11,714 nt of DNA. It comes from Methanosarcinales archaeon (GTDB taxonomy: Archaea; Halobacteriota; Methanosarcinia; Methanosarcinales; Methanocomedenaceae). A program made the position numbers and the translations under genes. The stretch lies in contig JAGLRT010000118.1 of the NCBI GenBank assembly GCA_023136155.1, positions 1-11,714 on the forward strand, in the 5' to 3' direction. Under the pieces are notes generated by a model that had not been told where the DNA came from, did not search any database, and saw nothing but the letters and a program-made list of their open reading frames with translations. This document shows positions 1 to 6,279 of this stretch, one piece after another. The stretch's first letter is position 1, and every line of letters starts with the position of its first letter.

Positions 1-220
1 AGATATCCACACCAATTACTTGATAATCTTTTTTTGCAAGAAATAATGTTTGTTCTCCAGTCCCACAACCTCTATCAAGAATTAAACCGGGTTTTAAACT
101 ATTAAGGAGAAACTTGTTCTCTACTGACCGCATATACTCAAGCCTTTGATTATCAAATCTGGTGTCATAATTATCGGCGAGATTTTCATAATATTTTACT
201 ATACTTGTTCTATGCGACAT
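1..220 (-). CDS. Class I SAM-dependent methyltransferase, N-terminal part (cut by window edge)
   Basis: The reverse strand reads from an ATG at 220 to the window edge without a stop, giving 73 codons. The protein begins MSHRTSIVKYYENLADNYD, a typical opening for small Rossmann-fold methyltransferases. Residues 47-57 read ILDRGCGTGEQ, which is the glycine-rich SAM-binding motif I, with Arg where a hydrophobic residue is more common. The stretch QVIGVDI (67-73) provides the acidic residue after strand beta-2 that contacts the SAM ribose. The rest of the protein and its substrate lie outside the window, so only the fold class can be named. No clear Shine-Dalgarno precedes the ATG. The gene is AT-rich compared with the central operon. 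Confidence 0.85.
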   Translation of the reverse strand, partial: MSHRTSIVKYYENLADNYDTRFDNQRLEYMRSVENKFLLNSLKPGLILDRGCGTGEQTLFLAKKDYQVIGVDI

Positions 221-478
221 ATTGAGTGAATTTATTTATCCCTGGGGTGCATGTAAGACTTCGGATTCCTTATCCTATGATGTGCAAGCCCCGCACAACC
301 AGAATACTTATCCGAAAAAAGCATTTGTTGAACATGCCTGAGGGGATAAGCATGCCTACATGTAATTGAGACTATATTACTGTTGTTGTATATGTCGGTC
401 CACCTAAAAACCGACGTCAAATCTTCTTTTCACACCCCACCACTGATATCAAGAAAACATGACCCATTTAGAATAATG

Positions 479-488
479 TTTTAATATT
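479..488 (+). promoter_or_regulatory. Putative TATA box of the NAC gene
   Basis: The AT-rich stretch TTTTAATATT lies about 25 bases ahead of a start site that would fall near 505-509. This would leave a short leader that just includes the AGGTGA Shine-Dalgarno at 509-514. It is assigned from spacing and composition only. Confidence 0.4.
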
Positions 489-521
489 GTAGTGTACATC
501 TAGACATCAGGTGAAAACAAA

Positions 522-875
522 ATGGCAAAAAGACCAGCAGGAATGGGCGGTATGAATCCCCGGGCCATGAACCAGATGATGAAGCAGATGGGGATAAAAT
601 CCGATGAAATCGCTGATGTAGAACAAGTCATAATCAGGACCGCTGATACTGATATTATTTTTGATGATGCCAATGTGACAAAGGTGGCTGCCCCAGGTAT
701 GACTACCTACCAGATTATAGGTACACCCCACGAAGTACCAAGGGAAACTCCCATACCTGATGAAGATGTGGCGCTGGTTTCCGAGCAGACCGGAAAGACC
801 AAAGATGAGGCAATGGCAGCCCTTAAGGAAACGGGTGGAGATCTGGCTGAAGCCATAATGAAACTTGAATCATAA
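522..875 (+). CDS. nac: Archaeal nascent polypeptide-associated complex protein (aNAC)
   Basis: This 117-residue protein binds ribosomes and nascent chains in archaea, acting as a homodimer. The N-terminal third is rich in Met and Gly (MAKRPAGMGGMNPRAMNQMM) and leads into a NAC dimerisation domain at about residues 25-70, including VEQVIIRTADTDIIFDDANV and TYQIIG. A C-terminal UBA domain follows at about 80-117, with DVALVSEQTGKTKDEAMAAL and the conserved GGDLAEAIMKL. Length and domain order match the family. The ATG at 522 is preceded by a good AGGTGA at 509-514. It stands alone as a transcription unit, with an oligo-T tract downstream at 947-954. It is also the strongest evidence that the DNA is archaeal. 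Confidence 0.97.
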   Translation: MAKRPAGMGGMNPRAMNQMMKQMGIKSDEIADVEQVIIRTADTDIIFDDANVTKVAAPGMTTYQIIGTPHEVPRETPIPDEDVALVSEQTGKTKDEAMAALKETGGDLAEAIMKLES

Positions 876-911
876 ACTCCATAGATTAATTACAAGTATT
901 CCATCAACCAG

Positions 912-1022
912 ACTAATGTCAAGTCAAGCGTAAAGTGTCGCACTGATTTTTTTTAATCCGCCTACGTCATATAAGATAGGGCAGATGGTTGCTATACGTT
1001 TCATGGTTGACTTGACACTAGT
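912..1022. mobile_element. Candidate MITE-like element with terminal inverted repeats
   Basis: The 16 bases at 912-927 and the 16 bases at 1007-1022 form an inverted repeat of the pattern ACTARTGTCAAGTCAA, with a single mismatch and a perfect 11-bp core. The two arms enclose 79 bases without an open reading frame, so the whole unit is 111 bp. This is the layout of a miniature inverted-repeat element or a decayed insertion sequence. No clear target-site duplication is seen, and no matching transposase is in the window. It could instead be a large hairpin in the NAC 3' region. Confidence 0.4.
947..954 (+). terminator. Oligo-T terminator after NAC
   Basis: Eight consecutive T residues follow a small AGTG-TCG-CACT stem-loop (934-944). 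Archaeal RNA polymerase terminates at such U-tracts. The tract is 72 bases after the NAC stop and lies inside the inverted-repeat element. Confidence 0.5.
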
Positions 1023-1130
1023 ACACGTGTGCGTAAATTTACATGCCATTCAAATGGCCTTACAGGGGTGAATTTTTTTATGATTATTGGTACAGAAACT
1101 TGAACCATCGTGTATTAGATAATTTCCTGA

Positions 1131-1393
1131 CTTGATAAACACGCCCTGAAAAACGCCATGATACCGTTTGTGAAAATGGTCTGACTGAATTTCGGAAATC
1201 TGTTAAATGGTTCGGTTGTGGTCGATACAATTTTAGCTGGCCAGGTATTGGCAGGTTGATAGTTGATTCAATTAACATGAGGGATTATATGGTGGTCCAG
1301 AGATGTATGGTATTTGTAGTCCTTCTTTTTGTGACAGTCAATCTGTTAATTGACATTATTGACATTATTGACATAATAGACAGAACCGGATAG
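1131..1393 (+). pseudogene. Remnant of an OppB/DppB/NikB-type ABC transporter permease, C-terminal end
   Basis: Two adjacent frames together encode the end of a peptide/nickel ABC permease. Frame one, from 1131, reads LDKHALKNAMIPFVKMV, then a TGA stop at 1182-1184 where the family has Gly (the usual VGLNFG), then LNFGNLLNGSVVVDTI. The frame then shifts at the T-run 1231-1234, consistent with loss of one T. It continues from 1232 as FSWPGIGRLIVDSINMRDY and VVQRCMVFVVLLFVTVNLLIDII. The FSWPGIGRL motif and the final membrane segment are hallmarks of this permease family. The normal ending LDPRIRY is missing; a repeated IDIIDIID stretch and a stop at 1391 replace it. No partner permease, ATPase or binding protein is nearby, so this is a non-functional leftover. 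Confidence 0.85.
1349..1375 (+). repeat. Three tandem copies of a 9-bp unit (ATTGACATT)
   Basis: ATTGACATT, ATTGACATT and ATTGACATA follow one another without spacing, and TATTGACAT recurs at 1411-1419. The tandem copies lie in the 3' end of the decayed permease and encode the IDIIDIID stretch. GTCAAT just upstream (1337-1342) forms an inverted repeat with ATTGAC at 1349-1354. The repeats sit 135-160 bases before the ferredoxin gene, so they could also act as a protein-binding site, but slippage within dead coding sequence is the simpler reading. Confidence 0.7.
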
Positions 1394-1509
1394 TTTCACA
1401 GTAATCTTTTTATTGACATGGATACTCTTCTGGTAGTATTAATTCAGAATATTAATATTTAGATTAGTTATAATGGAATATAGCCAATATTTTATATAGG
1501 TGAAATAAA

Positions 1510-2058
1510 TTGCGCAAGAAACTGACTGTAATACCTGAAAGATGTTCTGGCTGCAGGGTATGCGAACTGGTCTGTTCCATATCCCATGCCGGTGTCAACA
1601 ATCCCAAGAAAGCCAACATACGGGTCATCTCACTTTATCCCCATCCTGTAATCAAGATGCCCATCGTGTGCGAACAGTGCAAGAAGCCTAAATGCAGGGA
1701 TGCATGTCCTACTGATGCTATTGTGGTCACTGACGGCGTGGTGACAATTCTGGAAGATAGGTGTGTATCATGCCATGCCTGCGTGGGTGCATGTCCTATT
1801 GGTGCTATATTCGTGCATGAGGACATAGAGACACCGTTCAAATGCGACATGTGTAGCGGCAAACCAAAATGTGCGGCGGCATGTCCTAAAAAGGCTATTT
1901 TGTATGTACCCGAGCATACACTGGGCCAGGCACACCGTCTGGCATCCGCATTGCAGTATGCCAACATGCAGGAAGTCGAATATTACGAACATGGCGTGAA
2001 GAAAAAACTGAGATACGCAGAGATCGAGACCGGTGGTACGAGGGGTGATTACAAATGA
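1510..2058 (+). CDS. Four-cluster ferredoxin, AorA-like electron-transfer subunit of aldehyde oxidoreductase
   Basis: This 182-residue iron-sulfur protein of the HycB/AorA type should pass electrons between the AOR catalytic subunit encoded next to it and a soluble or membrane carrier. Sixteen cysteines in four groups can bind four [4Fe-4S] clusters: C12-C15-C18-C22, C54-C57-C62-C66, C85-C88-C91-C95 and C112-C115-C121-C125. The last three groups lie within typical dicluster ferredoxin sequence such as CRDACPTDAIVV and CVGACPIGAIF. There is no signal peptide or Tat motif, so it is cytoplasmic. The start is a TTG, chosen because AGGTGA (1498-1503) lies 6 bases ahead. The stop overlaps the AOR start in an ATGA, a sign of translational coupling. 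The charged C-terminal tail after residue 150 is not a cluster domain. Confidence 0.93.
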   Translation: MRKKLTVIPERCSGCRVCELVCSISHAGVNNPKKANIRVISLYPHPVIKMPIVCEQCKKPKCRDACPTDAIVVTDGVVTILEDRCVSCHACVGACPIGAIFVHEDIETPFKCDMCSGKPKCAAACPKKAILYVPEHTLGQAHRLASALQYANMQEVEYYEHGVKKKLRYAEIETGGTRGDYK

Positions 2059-3914
2059 TCATTAAAGGCGGATATTTCATGAAGGTCCTGCATGTTGACC
2101 TGACAGAGTGCAAGACCCATGTGGAAGAGGTAGATGAGGAGTTCGCCCTGAAATACATCGGTGGCAGAGGCTGGGGTGCCCGTCTTGTATGGGAAAACAT
2201 GAAAGAAGATACTGATCCCCTGAGCCCTGAAAACATTATAGTAATAGCTCCCGGCCCACTTTCAGGATTATATCTCCCATCTTCGGGTAAGACATCTTTC
2301 TGTTCTATCAGCCCTACCACGGGCATATACGGTGACAGCAATATCGGCGGCATGTTCGGTGTGGAACTGCGACAGGCAGGGTTTGATGCAGTGGTTATCA
2401 AGGGCAAGGCGCCTGAACTTTCCTACTTGTGGATAGATGATGATGATATCCAGTTGAAGAGTGCTGAAAAATATGCAGGTATGGGCAGCATAGAGACCGA
2501 GCACCTGCTCCGTGAGGATATCGGGGATGAAACCGTGAAGGTGGCGTCCATTGGTCCTGCGGGTGAAAAACTGGCCCGGATGGCATGTATTACAGCTGAC
2601 TGGGGTCGCAATGCCGGGCGCACTGGTATGGGTGCAGTATTGGGGTCAAAGAATCTCAAGGCTATTGCTATTCGGGGAACTAAGGACCTGCCTGTAGCAG
2701 ACCTTCCCAGATTGACCCTTGCCAGCAACAAGGCATATAAGAAGTTATCTAGGCATAACCTGTTCGAATTCTGGCAGCGCCAGGGCTTGATGAGCGTTAT
2801 TGATTATGCCAATACGGCAGGTATCATACCTACTCATAATTTCAAGGATACCCATTTCGAGGAAGCCGAAAAAATAAACGGCGATGTCATGGAACTGGAA
2901 TACAAAATAGGCGATACCGCCTGTTTTGGATGTCCGATGGCATGCGGTAATGTTAACCTGGTCAAGGACGGCAAATACGCGGGCACGGTTATTGAAGGGC
3001 CCGAATACGAGACCGCTGCCATGTTCGGTTCTAATGTGGGCATAAGCGATTTTAGTGCCATACTTCGGGCCAATTACCTTTGTGATGAGTACGGTATTGA
3101 TACTATAACAGCAGGCAGTCTCATCAGTGTAATGATAGAAGCGTATGAGAAAGACCTGGTCACGCTGGAAGAACTTGATGGTATGGCCCTGACATGGGGC
3201 GATGACGAGAGTATCATGGAAATGATACGCAAGATTGCCTTCAGGGAAGGCGTAGGAGATACTTTGGCAGAAGGAGCTTATGGTGTTATTAAACGCTGGC
3301 CACAACTGGCACCCATAATAAACCATGTGAAGGGATTGGACCAGTCGGCATACGATGCCAGAGTGGCCATGACCATGGCGCTGGGATATGCTACTTCAGA
3401 TATAGGGGCTCACCATGCACGGGCCTGGCCTATTGCCAAGGAACTGGAGATGGGAGCCAACTGGGACCTCAATGATAAGGCAGACCTGGTCATATATCAC
3501 CAGACAGTACGGCCCCTGTTTGATATGTTGGGCGTATGCAGGCTGCCATGGATCGAACTTGGATTTGATGAGAATACCTATGCAGAGTTTTACAGCGCGA
3601 CTGTTGGTATTGAATTTACATTGGAAGAACTGCTAAAGTTGAGTAATGACGTGTACAACCTGACCCGAGCTATTAATATTAGACTGGGACTTGTCAGGTC
3701 TGATGACAGGCCGCCTGACAGGGTGTTCAATGACCCCATCAAAACCGGCCCCCATGCCGGAAAGGTGTTGAACAGGGATGAGTTCAGGGAGATACTGGAC
3801 ATATATTACCAGCGCAGGGGCTGGGATATAGATGGCATACCCACTGATGAGACCTTGAAGGCCAGTGATCTTGAGGATGCCATTGAGTACATGGTGCAGC
3901 GAAAAGCGAAGTAA
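2055..3914 (+). CDS. aor: Tungsten-containing aldehyde:ferredoxin oxidoreductase, catalytic subunit
   Basis: This enzyme oxidises aldehydes to carboxylic acids with ferredoxin as acceptor, using a tungsto-bispterin cofactor and one [4Fe-4S] cluster. At 619 residues it has the family length (the Pyrococcus furiosus enzyme has 605). The cluster ligands are present as C290-x2-C293-x3-C297 plus C495, almost the same numbering as in P. furiosus. The pterin-binding motifs are both visible: DEYGID at 344-349 and DMLGVC at 490-495. The N-terminal domain carries KYIGGRGWGARLVW and the GRNAGRTGMGAVLGSKNLKA block, and GPEYET and HHARAWP supply active-site residues. The start overlaps the ferredoxin stop and is preceded by GGGGTGAT at 2042-2049. 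A second ATG at 2079 is possible. Aldehyde specificity cannot be read from the sequence. Confidence 0.96.
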   Translation: MIIKGGYFMKVLHVDLTECKTHVEEVDEEFALKYIGGRGWGARLVWENMKEDTDPLSPENIIVIAPGPLSGLYLPSSGKTSFCSISPTTGIYGDSNIGGMFGVELRQAGFDAVVIKGKAPELSYLWIDDDDIQLKSAEKYAGMGSIETEHLLREDIGDETVKVASIGPAGEKLARMACITADWGRNAGRTGMGAVLGSKNLKAIAIRGTKDLPVADLPRLTLASNKAYKKLSRHNLFEFWQRQGLMSVIDYANTAGIIPTHNFKDTHFEEAEKINGDVMELEYKIGDTACFGCPMACGNVNLVKDGKYAGTVIEGPEYETAAMFGSNVGISDFSAILRANYLCDEYGIDTITAGSLISVMIEAYEKDLVTLEELDGMALTWGDDESIMEMIRKIAFREGVGDTLAEGAYGVIKRWPQLAPIINHVKGLDQSAYDARVAMTMALGYATSDIGAHHARAWPIAKELEMGANWDLNDKADLVIYHQTVRPLFDMLGVCRLPWIELGFDENTYAEFYSATVGIEFTLEELLKLSNDVYNLTRAINIRLGLVRSDDRPPDRVFNDPIKTGPHAGKVLNRDEFREILDIYYQRRGWDIDGIPTDETLKASDLEDAIEYMVQRKAK

Positions 3915-3930
3915 AGTGGAGATGATTCAG

Positions 3931-4740
3931 ATGAAAAACCTGACCATAGGATTTATCGGAACAGGAAAGATGGGCGAGGCACTGATACGTGGCATTATCA
4001 GTGCGGGCCTGATACAGCCTGCAAGAGTATATGCCAGTGACATTGATGAACAGAAACTGAATATTCTGGCTGAGGAACTGGGTATAATGATTTCCACTGA
4101 CAATGGGGTGACAATTAAGGAAGCTGATGTCATCATCTTGGCTATTAAACCCCAAATAATTCGCTACGTTCTAAAAGGTATCAAGGAATCGATAATAAAG
4201 AAGCACTTGTTTGTGAGTATTGCAGCAGGCGTGAACATTGACAGTCTGGCCGATGAACTGCCTGGCGGGACGCGGGTGATACGGGTCATGCCTAATATAT
4301 GTGCCACTGTGGGTGAGTCAGCTTCTGCCATCTGTCCGGGAGATGCTGCCACCGAGGCTGATGTGAAAACTGCCTGTAAAATATTCAATGCAGTGGGCCG
4401 GACCGTAGTGGTAGACGAGCACCTGATGGATGCGGTTACTGGACTCTCTGGTAGCGGACCTGCGTTTATTTTCATGATTATTGAGGCGCTGGCAGACGGC
4501 GGCGTGCACCAGGGACTGGACCGGATTACGGCACAGACTCTGGCGGCCCAGACTGTGCTTGGTGCGGCTACGATGGTGCTGGAGTCTGGCCAGCATCCAG
4601 GCGAATTGAAGGATATGGTGACCTCACCGGCCGGGACTACCATCCGGGGCATTGAGGCGTTGGAGAAAAGAAAGGTAAGGGCTGCTATGATGAGTGCGGT
4701 AATAGCAGCTTCTGAACGGTCCAGGGAATTGGGTAAGTAG
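3931..4740 (+). CDS. proC: Pyrroline-5-carboxylate reductase
   Basis: ProC catalyses the last step of proline synthesis, the NAD(P)H-dependent reduction of 1-pyrroline-5-carboxylate to L-proline in the cytoplasm. The 269-residue protein opens with the dinucleotide-binding motif IGFIGTGKMGEALIRG (6-21). It contains RVIRVMPNI, the LSGSGPAF stretch (172-179) that marks the dimerisation/active-site domain, and the signature DMVTSPAGTTIRGIEALE near the C-terminus. The ATG at 3931 is preferred over the one at 3922 and over the longer frame from 3865. It starts exactly on the conserved N-terminus, has GGAGATGAT (3918-3926) upstream, and avoids a 50-base overlap with the AOR gene. It lies 16 bases after AOR and 14 bases before the next gene, so co-transcription is likely. 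Confidence 0.96.
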   Translation: MKNLTIGFIGTGKMGEALIRGIISAGLIQPARVYASDIDEQKLNILAEELGIMISTDNGVTIKEADVIILAIKPQIIRYVLKGIKESIIKKHLFVSIAAGVNIDSLADELPGGTRVIRVMPNICATVGESASAICPGDAATEADVKTACKIFNAVGRTVVVDEHLMDAVTGLSGSGPAFIFMIIEALADGGVHQGLDRITAQTLAAQTVLGAATMVLESGQHPGELKDMVTSPAGTTIRGIEALEKRKVRAAMMSAVIAASERSRELGK

Positions 4741-4754
4741 GGGGGAGGGATATT

Positions 4755-5345
4755 ATGGGCAGCGATGCCGTCAACTTGATACTGCAACAAAAACCCGCCC
4801 GGGTTTTGGTTACTATAAACAGAGATGGTGAGACGTATGCTTCTGTGATATCCAGGGAGATAGAGTCTACTTTTGCGCATACTACCAAAATACTTACTAA
4901 GCTGGAAGAACTGGGGTTGGTAAAGTTCGAGCAGGACGGCAGCGACAATAGGGTGAAGCGGGTTGCTCTTACATCCCAGGGTGCTGCTGCTGCGGCACTG
5001 GTGGAAGAGCTATCGGATGTGCTGGAAGGGAAGAAGTCTAAAAAGAAAAAGGGCGTTGTGATCAAGAAGAAAATGAAAGCTGTCCCCAAAAAACCAGCTG
5101 GTGAGTTCGGTCAGAAACTTGAGATGTTAAAGGCCCAGATAGAATTGATATCAAAGGAAGAACTTGAGGGAAAAAAGAGTATTTCTCAGGAGGATTATTT
5201 GCGCATCGGGCGGCGACTGGGTCCGTACAGACGTGAACTGCGAAAGATAATGGAGACTGGTGGGAAGGGGGATGCGAAGAAGGCCGGGGCGCTGGATGGG
5301 GAAATTGAGATGCTTTTTGTGGAGCGAAAGAGGTTAAGGGGTTAA
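4755..5345 (+). CDS. Winged-helix (MarR-like) DNA-binding protein with Lys-rich linker
   Basis: This 196-residue protein is a probable transcription regulator. Residues 8-75 form a winged helix: a helix at about 25-45 (YASVISREIESTFAHTTKIL) is followed by TKLEELGLVKFEQDGSDNRVKRVALT, the usual recognition helix and wing of MarR-type archaeal regulators. A very basic segment at about 92-112 (KKSKKKKGVVIKKKMKAVPKK) could add non-specific DNA contact. The rest is charged and helical, without a recognised ligand-binding domain. GGGGGGAGGG lies just ahead of the ATG. As the last gene of the ferredoxin-AOR-ProC run, it may control that operon, but this is inference. Confidence 0.8.
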   Translation: MGSDAVNLILQQKPARVLVTINRDGETYASVISREIESTFAHTTKILTKLEELGLVKFEQDGSDNRVKRVALTSQGAAAAALVEELSDVLEGKKSKKKKGVVIKKKMKAVPKKPAGEFGQKLEMLKAQIELISKEELEGKKSISQEDYLRIGRRLGPYRRELRKIMETGGKGDAKKAGALDGEIEMLFVERKRLRG

Positions 5346-5450
5346 GAAGTTAAATTCCCGATCTTATAATATGGTCAACGCAGTCAATAGCTTTTAACGC
5401 TGTCCAAAATGTGACGAAAAAACAAAAATTAGAAAACATTGCTTAGTTAT

Positions 5451-5592
5451 TCATGTTGCTTCACTTTGTTTCAAGTCCTGCTATTTACTCTCCTGGAAAA
5501 GAATCTCACTGTTTAATTCATTCATGGCAACCACATCTATCTCCCGCTTCCTGTGCCACAATTTACCAATGTTCGAAAAATTTGAATTATAC
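5451..5592 (-). pseudogene. Remnant of a DUF234-type archaeal ATPase, C-terminal nuclease-like end
   Basis: On the reverse strand this stretch reads NSNFSNIGKLWHRKREIDVV, then AMNELNSEILFQESK, then TAG (5483-5481), then QDLKQSEAT and TGA. This matches the conserved end of archaeal AAA ATPases carrying the DUF234 domain, where the family reads about IGRWWxxxxEIDIVALN, ILFGECKW. The EID and ExK residues have the PD-(D/E)xK-like pattern. The TAG stands where the family has Trp, so one base change (TGG to TAG) ended the frame. Upstream the frame meets another TAG, and nothing of the ATPase domain remains. It fills part of the 322-base gap between the regulator and hisH. The rest of that gap (5346-5450 and 5593-5667) shows nothing recognisable apart from an AT-rich stretch before hisH. 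Confidence 0.65.
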
Positions 5593-5667
5593 TATCTATC
5601 ATTTCCCAATAACAGAATAAATCCAACCATCCTCACATTTATTTATTCTTAAATCCATCAGGTACCC

Positions 5668-6276
5668 ATGACAGACATAGTGATCATTGACTACGGCCTG
5701 GGCAACCTGCGAAGTGTCACGCGCGGCCTGGAACATGCAGGGGCCGACGTCACCATATCCTCAGACCCGAAAGCTATGCACAGGGCCGACGCCGTTGTAC
5801 TGCCCGGCGTAGGCGCCTTCCAGGATGCCATGCAGAATCTGGCCCCACTCAAGGCCGAAGTGCTGAATGTGGCTGTAACCGGAAAACCCATGCTCGGGAT
5901 ATGCCTCGGGATGCAGATGCTCCTGAGTCGATCCGAAGAGGGCGGCATGACCGATGGCCTTAACCTGGTGCCAGGAAAAGTTGTCCGGTTCCCATCATCA
6001 GTCGGAAAGGTCCCTCACATGGGCTGGAACTCGCTGAATATCAAAAGCGAGCATACGTTTTTCAAGGACATACCCCAGGAGACCGATGTATATTTCGTTC
6101 ATTCCTTTTATGCTGACTGTATCCCGGAATATGTACTGGCATCATGCGAATACGGTATTGAGTTCGCCGCTGCAGTTGTCAATAAAGCGGGTAACGTGAT
6201 GGGCACTCAGTTCCATCCAGAGAAGAGCGGAGACTGGGGTCTGAAGATGCTTGATAATTTTGTTGGGATGTGCTGA
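5668..6276 (+). CDS. hisH: Imidazole glycerol phosphate synthase, glutamine amidotransferase subunit
   Basis: HisH releases ammonia from glutamine and channels it to HisF, which makes imidazole glycerol phosphate and AICAR in histidine synthesis. The 202-residue protein has the family start TDIVIIDYGLGNLRSV, and PGVGAFQDAM as the oxyanion-side loop. The nucleophile is Cys79 in LGICLGMQ, and the other catalytic residues are His183 and Glu185 in TQFHPEKS. HMGWN and YFVHSFYA are typical HisH segments. Length matches the family. A weak AGGT at 5660-5663 precedes the ATG, and an AT-rich TTTATTTATT stretch near 5638-5647 may be its TATA box. No hisF or other his gene is in the window; its only close neighbour is the helicase gene 3 bases downstream. 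Confidence 0.97.
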   Translation: MTDIVIIDYGLGNLRSVTRGLEHAGADVTISSDPKAMHRADAVVLPGVGAFQDAMQNLAPLKAEVLNVAVTGKPMLGICLGMQMLLSRSEEGGMTDGLNLVPGKVVRFPSSVGKVPHMGWNSLNIKSEHTFFKDIPQETDVYFVHSFYADCIPEYVLASCEYGIEFAAAVVNKAGNVMGTQFHPEKSGDWGLKMLDNFVGMC

Positions 6277-6279
6277 TAC

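Noticed and set aside
276..345. Possible C/D box small RNA (ATGATGT near 277 and CTGA near 341)
   Set aside because: The inner boxes do not fit: the C'-like TGTTGAA is only a few bases from the D box, leaving no room for a guide, and the C box deviates from consensus.
307..356. CTTATCC/GGATAAG inverted repeat
   Set aside because: A 7-bp stem with a loop of about 30 bases and no oligo-T tail is expected by chance in AT-rich spacer and has no clear role.
232..420. A 62-codon minus-strand frame just upstream of the methyltransferase
   Set aside because: It needs a TTG start without a ribosome site, is rich in His, Arg and Cys with no domain-like pattern, and resembles no family I know. I see nothing else firm in 221-478.
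1084..1278. A 64-codon minus-strand frame in the NAC-ferredoxin gap
   Set aside because: The plus strand here encodes the decayed permease, so the minus frame is a shadow of it.
3865..3930. Longer N-terminus for ProC
   Set aside because: The extra 22 residues are a second-frame reading of the AOR 3' end, and the conserved ProC start and the ribosome site point to 3931.
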